Part shown: positions 60,898-64,000 of the stretch, piece by piece
How the letters are laid out: each line of letters starts with the position of its first letter
Position numbering within the stretch: the first letter of the stretch is position 1
Source of the DNA: Pseudoscleropodium purum
Taxonomy: Eukaryota > Streptophyta > Bryopsida > Hypnales > Brachytheciaceae
Assembly: GCA_963969395.1 (NCBI GenBank)
Contig: OZ017795.1
Coordinates: 6,696,001-6,760,000 of the forward strand
Direction of reading: 5' to 3'
Length of the DNA stretch: 64,000 nucleotides
Program-made: the position numbers and the translations under genes
The notes under the pieces: model-generated
What the model saw: only the letters and a program-made list of their open reading frames with translations
What the model was told of the DNA's origin: nothing
The model's database searches: none

Positions 60898-63800
60898 TTA
60901 TTGGTAATATAATTTGAGTTGATTTCCATTATAATAGGTAAGATGCACTTTTCCTTCAAAATCTTCTAACTCAAAAGAACCATTATCAAAACTTTTTAGA
61001 ATTTTATAAGGACCAAACCAACACATTTGGAATTTGCCTAGAAACTTTTGAAAACAACTATCAAACAAAAGTACCAAATCATTAGTTTTTAGTAATTTAG
61101 GTTTTAGCTTGCTATTATAAAAACTTTTTCATCGATTTTGAATGCTAGCTGTAGATAACCAAATTGGATTTTTAATTGTAATTTTTGAGCCGGTTTGGGT
61201 GTTAATTGAGAGTTTTTGGTGTTAGTTTGTGGTTTTATGGTCCAATTGGGTGGTTTTAAGCTATTTGTTTAAGACCAAGTGGTTGTTATGTTGATGTCTA
61301 ATCAAGAGAGATTCCGATTTGTTGGTTAAGAAATAGGTTGTTAGTTCTAGCCAGGAGTGTTTGATAAGATTTAGTTCTAAGTTGAGTTCAGTCTCTGGTT
61401 GATATGGGTTGATTTTTGCTCTAAGTTGGAAATTTAATGTGTGTTAATTGGTTGAGTCAGTAGTCAGTTCCAACTTCCAAATAGGTGAATAGTAATTGTG
61501 AATGGAAGTAGGTTCAACCGAATGGGATGAAGGTCAGTAGGTGAGTGCTATCTGATGAATGTTGCCAAATGGGATCCTAATGGATGGCTAATTTTAGTTG
61601 ACTTTCTCTTCCAATTTGGTAACCGTTTGGATTGTGTCCTATTAGTTCCAATTTGGGATTCATTTTTCTTTGTCCACTGTTGAGAGAATGCCAGTGCGTC
61701 CCAGTCGGTCAAGGCTGTATGTTTCATTTTTCTTGTATGATTGTGTGAGATTTCCAAGTTTGGAAGTGTGTCTGTGTTAGTCAGTGGAAGTGGAGTATTG
61801 CGTGTTTGGATTATGTTCCAAGTCGGGGTGTTTGGATTGCCAGTGTATGGCGTTGTTGTGTGTGTGCAGATTGCGAAGATTAGATGAAGAATTTTCCAAA
61901 TCGGGAGTTGATTTGGGAGAGTGAAGCGCTGATGGTTAAATTTGTGAAAGTTTGAGCGTGAAGAAATGATATTTAAAATTGTGTGATAGAAATCCAAGTT
62001 GGAGTGAGTAATTGATAGATCAATTGTAGTTTACTTGGATGTATTACTATGAGAAATACAAGAGGCCGATTTTGAGCGGTGAATAAGAAATCCATTGTAG
62101 AATCCTAATCGGTGATTGTTGTATCTGTCTTAAGAGCTATAGTGAGAAATTTAGAATTAAAATGATAGTACTATGCTGGACAATATGTAAACCTTGGAAT
62201 TTGGAACAATCAATTTGATGTATGTGAATTTAGTTTGTGATGTCATTGTAGTCTCAATGATTGCTAAATTTCTAAATTGGATCTTGGTTTTCTATTTGAG
62301 AATTGAATATTCTATTTTAGGAATTAGTCCTATTAGCAAATTAATCCTACTTAACCATCTCCCTTGGAACGAACTTATTATACTAAATTGGGTAATCTCC
62401 AATTGGGAATTATCCTTCTTCAACACTAGCCATATTTAAATATTCTTGAGCATGAATTTCATCTAATTTTTCTAGCATTGCATAGCGTTCTTCTAAAGAT
62501 TCCTTGTCACTAAGTTTATGATCAAGGGTTATTTTTAAGGATTGCAGTTCTAATTCTATAGGCAAAATAGCGTCTTGGCCATAGACCAATTGAAAAGGTG
62601 TGTGTTTTGTCATTACTTTATAGGCAGTTCTATAGGCCCATAAAGCGTCAAAAAGTCTTTCATCCTAGTCTGTATTTGATCCTTGTACAATTTTAGTAAT
62701 AATTTTGCATAAAATCCCATTTGTTTTTTCAATTTGTCCATTAGCTCTATGATGATAAGGTGTAGACTTTCTATGTTTGATTAAATATTTATTGGTTAAA
62801 TTTTCAATGGTAGAATTTATAAAATGGGTCCCTCGATCGCTTACCAATTCTCTTGGACAACCAAACCTAGTAATTATATTTTCATATAAAAGATTTGCAA
62901 CCGTTTGTACATCATCTATTTTTGTAGCTTGAGCTTCTACCCATTTAGTCATATATTCGGTTGCTACAAGGATATATCATTTTCTACCATTTCTACTAGG
63001 GAGTTTTATGGATCCAACAAAGTCAATCCCCCATTTTTTGAATGGTGTTTGAGCCAGAATAGGGATTAGAGGCATTGCCAAAGTGGTAGTAGGCTTCCCA
63101 ACTCTTTAGTACGGATCACATTTTTTAACAAATTTTGTGGCATCTTTAAACAAAGATGTCCACCAATATCCAAAATGAAGGGCCTTTTTAGCGGTAACAA
63201 ATCTTGCAAAATGTCTTCCACAACTAGATTTGTGGCACTTTTTTAAAACATCATCTATTTCACTTGGATTTATACATGTATGTAAAATACCATTATGTCC
63301 CAATTCAAATAGTATTCCATCTAATAAGGTATAAGGTCTAGATTTTTGTATTAATCATGCCTTTTGCTTAGCAGTAAAATTAAAAGGAAAATTTCTTGTG
63401 GACAAATAGTTCATAATTTCTGCATACTCTAAAAGAATGACATCTACTTGAAAAAGTTGAGCATCCGGATAATTATCATCAACAAGTTCGGTGCTAACTT
63501 GTTCATTAAGTCTAGAAAGGTGATCTACATTAATATGGGCTTTTCCAAGTCTAACATTGATTGAAAAATTAAACTCTTGTAATAAAAGTACCCATCTTGC
63601 AATTCGGCCACTTAATTGGGGTTTATTTATCATGTTTTTTAAGGCATCATGATCTACATGAAAAGTAAACTTATAACCCAACAAATAATGGCAGAATTTC
63701 TAAATGGAAAAAATCATTCCCAAAGCCTCACGCTCATTAACAAAATAATTCCTCTCAACAGAAGTAAGCTACCTACTTGCATAGTAGATAGGGTGATCAT

Positions 63801-64000
63801 GTTTTTTATCATCTTTTTGACTAAGAACCGTGCCAATTGCAAAATTGGAAGCATCAACATTAACCTCAAAATCTTTATTCCAATTTGGACTAACTAAGAT
63901 TGGACTATTTATTAGTTTTATTTTTAAGGTTTCAAACGCTTTAGTGCATTGCTTAGTCCAAACTAGAGGTTGTTCACTCTTTTTTAATAAGTGGGTTAAG
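60898..64000 (-). pseudogene. Ty3/gypsy pol (RT end, RNase H, integrase, C-terminal domain), broken and running out of the window
   Basis: From the window end leftwards on the minus strand the order is: the end of reverse transcriptase/RNase H start (WNKDFEVNVDASNFAIGTVL, then HPIYYASR, 63900-63770), RNase H (63684-63355: VDHDALKNMI, RIARWVLLLQEFNFSI, INVDHLSRL), an HHCC-type integrase zinc finger (63303-63106: ALHFGYWWTSLFKDATKFVK), and the integrase core (62952-62665: ELVSDRGTHF with catalytic Asp, GQIEKTNG with catalytic Glu). Next is a linker (62613-62431), then after the solo LTR a C-terminal block at about 61115-60898 with KFLGKFQMCWFGPYKILK and NGSFELEDFEGK, ending in TAA at 60898-60900. 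Retrotransposon pol makes and inserts cDNA. Besides the solo LTR, stops break it (e.g. near 61125 and 62660), so it is inactive. Confidence 0.88.
61150..62425 (-). mobile_element. Solo LTR inserted in gypsy pol, 5-bp target duplication
   Basis: Plus-strand ends TGTAGATAACC and CTTCTTCAACA. CTAGC is duplicated at 61145-61149 and 62426-62430. Removing it and one CTAGC joins the pol frame across NMA-SIQN. TG...CA ends with a 5-bp duplication and no internal region define a solo LTR, left by recombination between two LTRs. It is related to the LTR at 56975-59573 in the opposite orientation. Orientation is given to match that copy as +. Confidence 0.88.

Noticed and set aside
1..64000. CRISPR arrays, bacterial operons, organelle insertions, tRNA or rRNA genes
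   Set aside because: None seen. The direct repeats present are degenerate tandem units without unique spacers, introns are plant-like, and I found no tRNA cloverleaf or rRNA sequence by eye.

Overview
The window is nuclear DNA from a land plant. It holds a conserved plant microRNA family (miR160), a four-exon class III peroxidase with plant introns, and plant-type LINE, Ty3/gypsy, CACTA and MULE transposons. Most of it is AT-rich repeat sequence. Two stretches, about 5.95-13.2 kb and 28.6-37.9 kb, look less AT-rich and less repetitive. The two MULE-associated protein families at 49-57 kb resemble, from memory and not from a search, families common in moss genomes. A moss or other non-seed plant is therefore my best guess, not an established fact.

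Layout. 1-5.5 kb: AT-rich repeats, including two members of a family flanked by TTAA/TTAC and a palindromic MITE with an 8-bp target duplication. 5.95-13.2 kb: a GC-richer island with five MIR160 hairpins on the + strand (10.26-12.46 kb). The first four sit in a degenerate tandem unit of about 355-381 bp. This is the most interesting part of the window. 13.4-18.1 kb: more repeats, with two nearly adjacent MITEs. 18.3-25.8 kb: a dead minus-strand LINE carrying three later insertions. 25.8-28.6 kb: a second repeat family ending in GGTGATTGCAAGAAA. 29.46-31.59 kb: an intact minus-strand class III peroxidase, 329 residues, surrounded and invaded by degenerate modules of about 170 bp. 36.7-37.9 kb: a broken retroelement gag-like (DUF4283/zinc-knuckle) reading frame.

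40.3-41.4 kb: a TTAA-flanked repeat carrying a CACTA MITE. 44.8-47.5 kb: remnant of a CACTA transposase. 49.3-57.0 kb: a divergent pair of decayed transposon genes, one a MULE/SWIM transposase on the minus strand and the other an uncharacterised companion on the plus strand whose intron holds a tandem array of about 96-bp units. 57.0-64.0 kb: a stack of nested insertions. An LTR interrupts the companion gene, a GC-rich-ended MITE sits inside that LTR, a minus-strand Ty3/gypsy element follows, and a solo LTR with a 5-bp target duplication splits the gypsy pol.

Only the MIR160 cluster and the peroxidase look functional. miR160 is known to repress class C auxin response factors, and none of those targets is in this window. 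Everything else is transposon or its debris, and the nesting gives a relative order of insertion.
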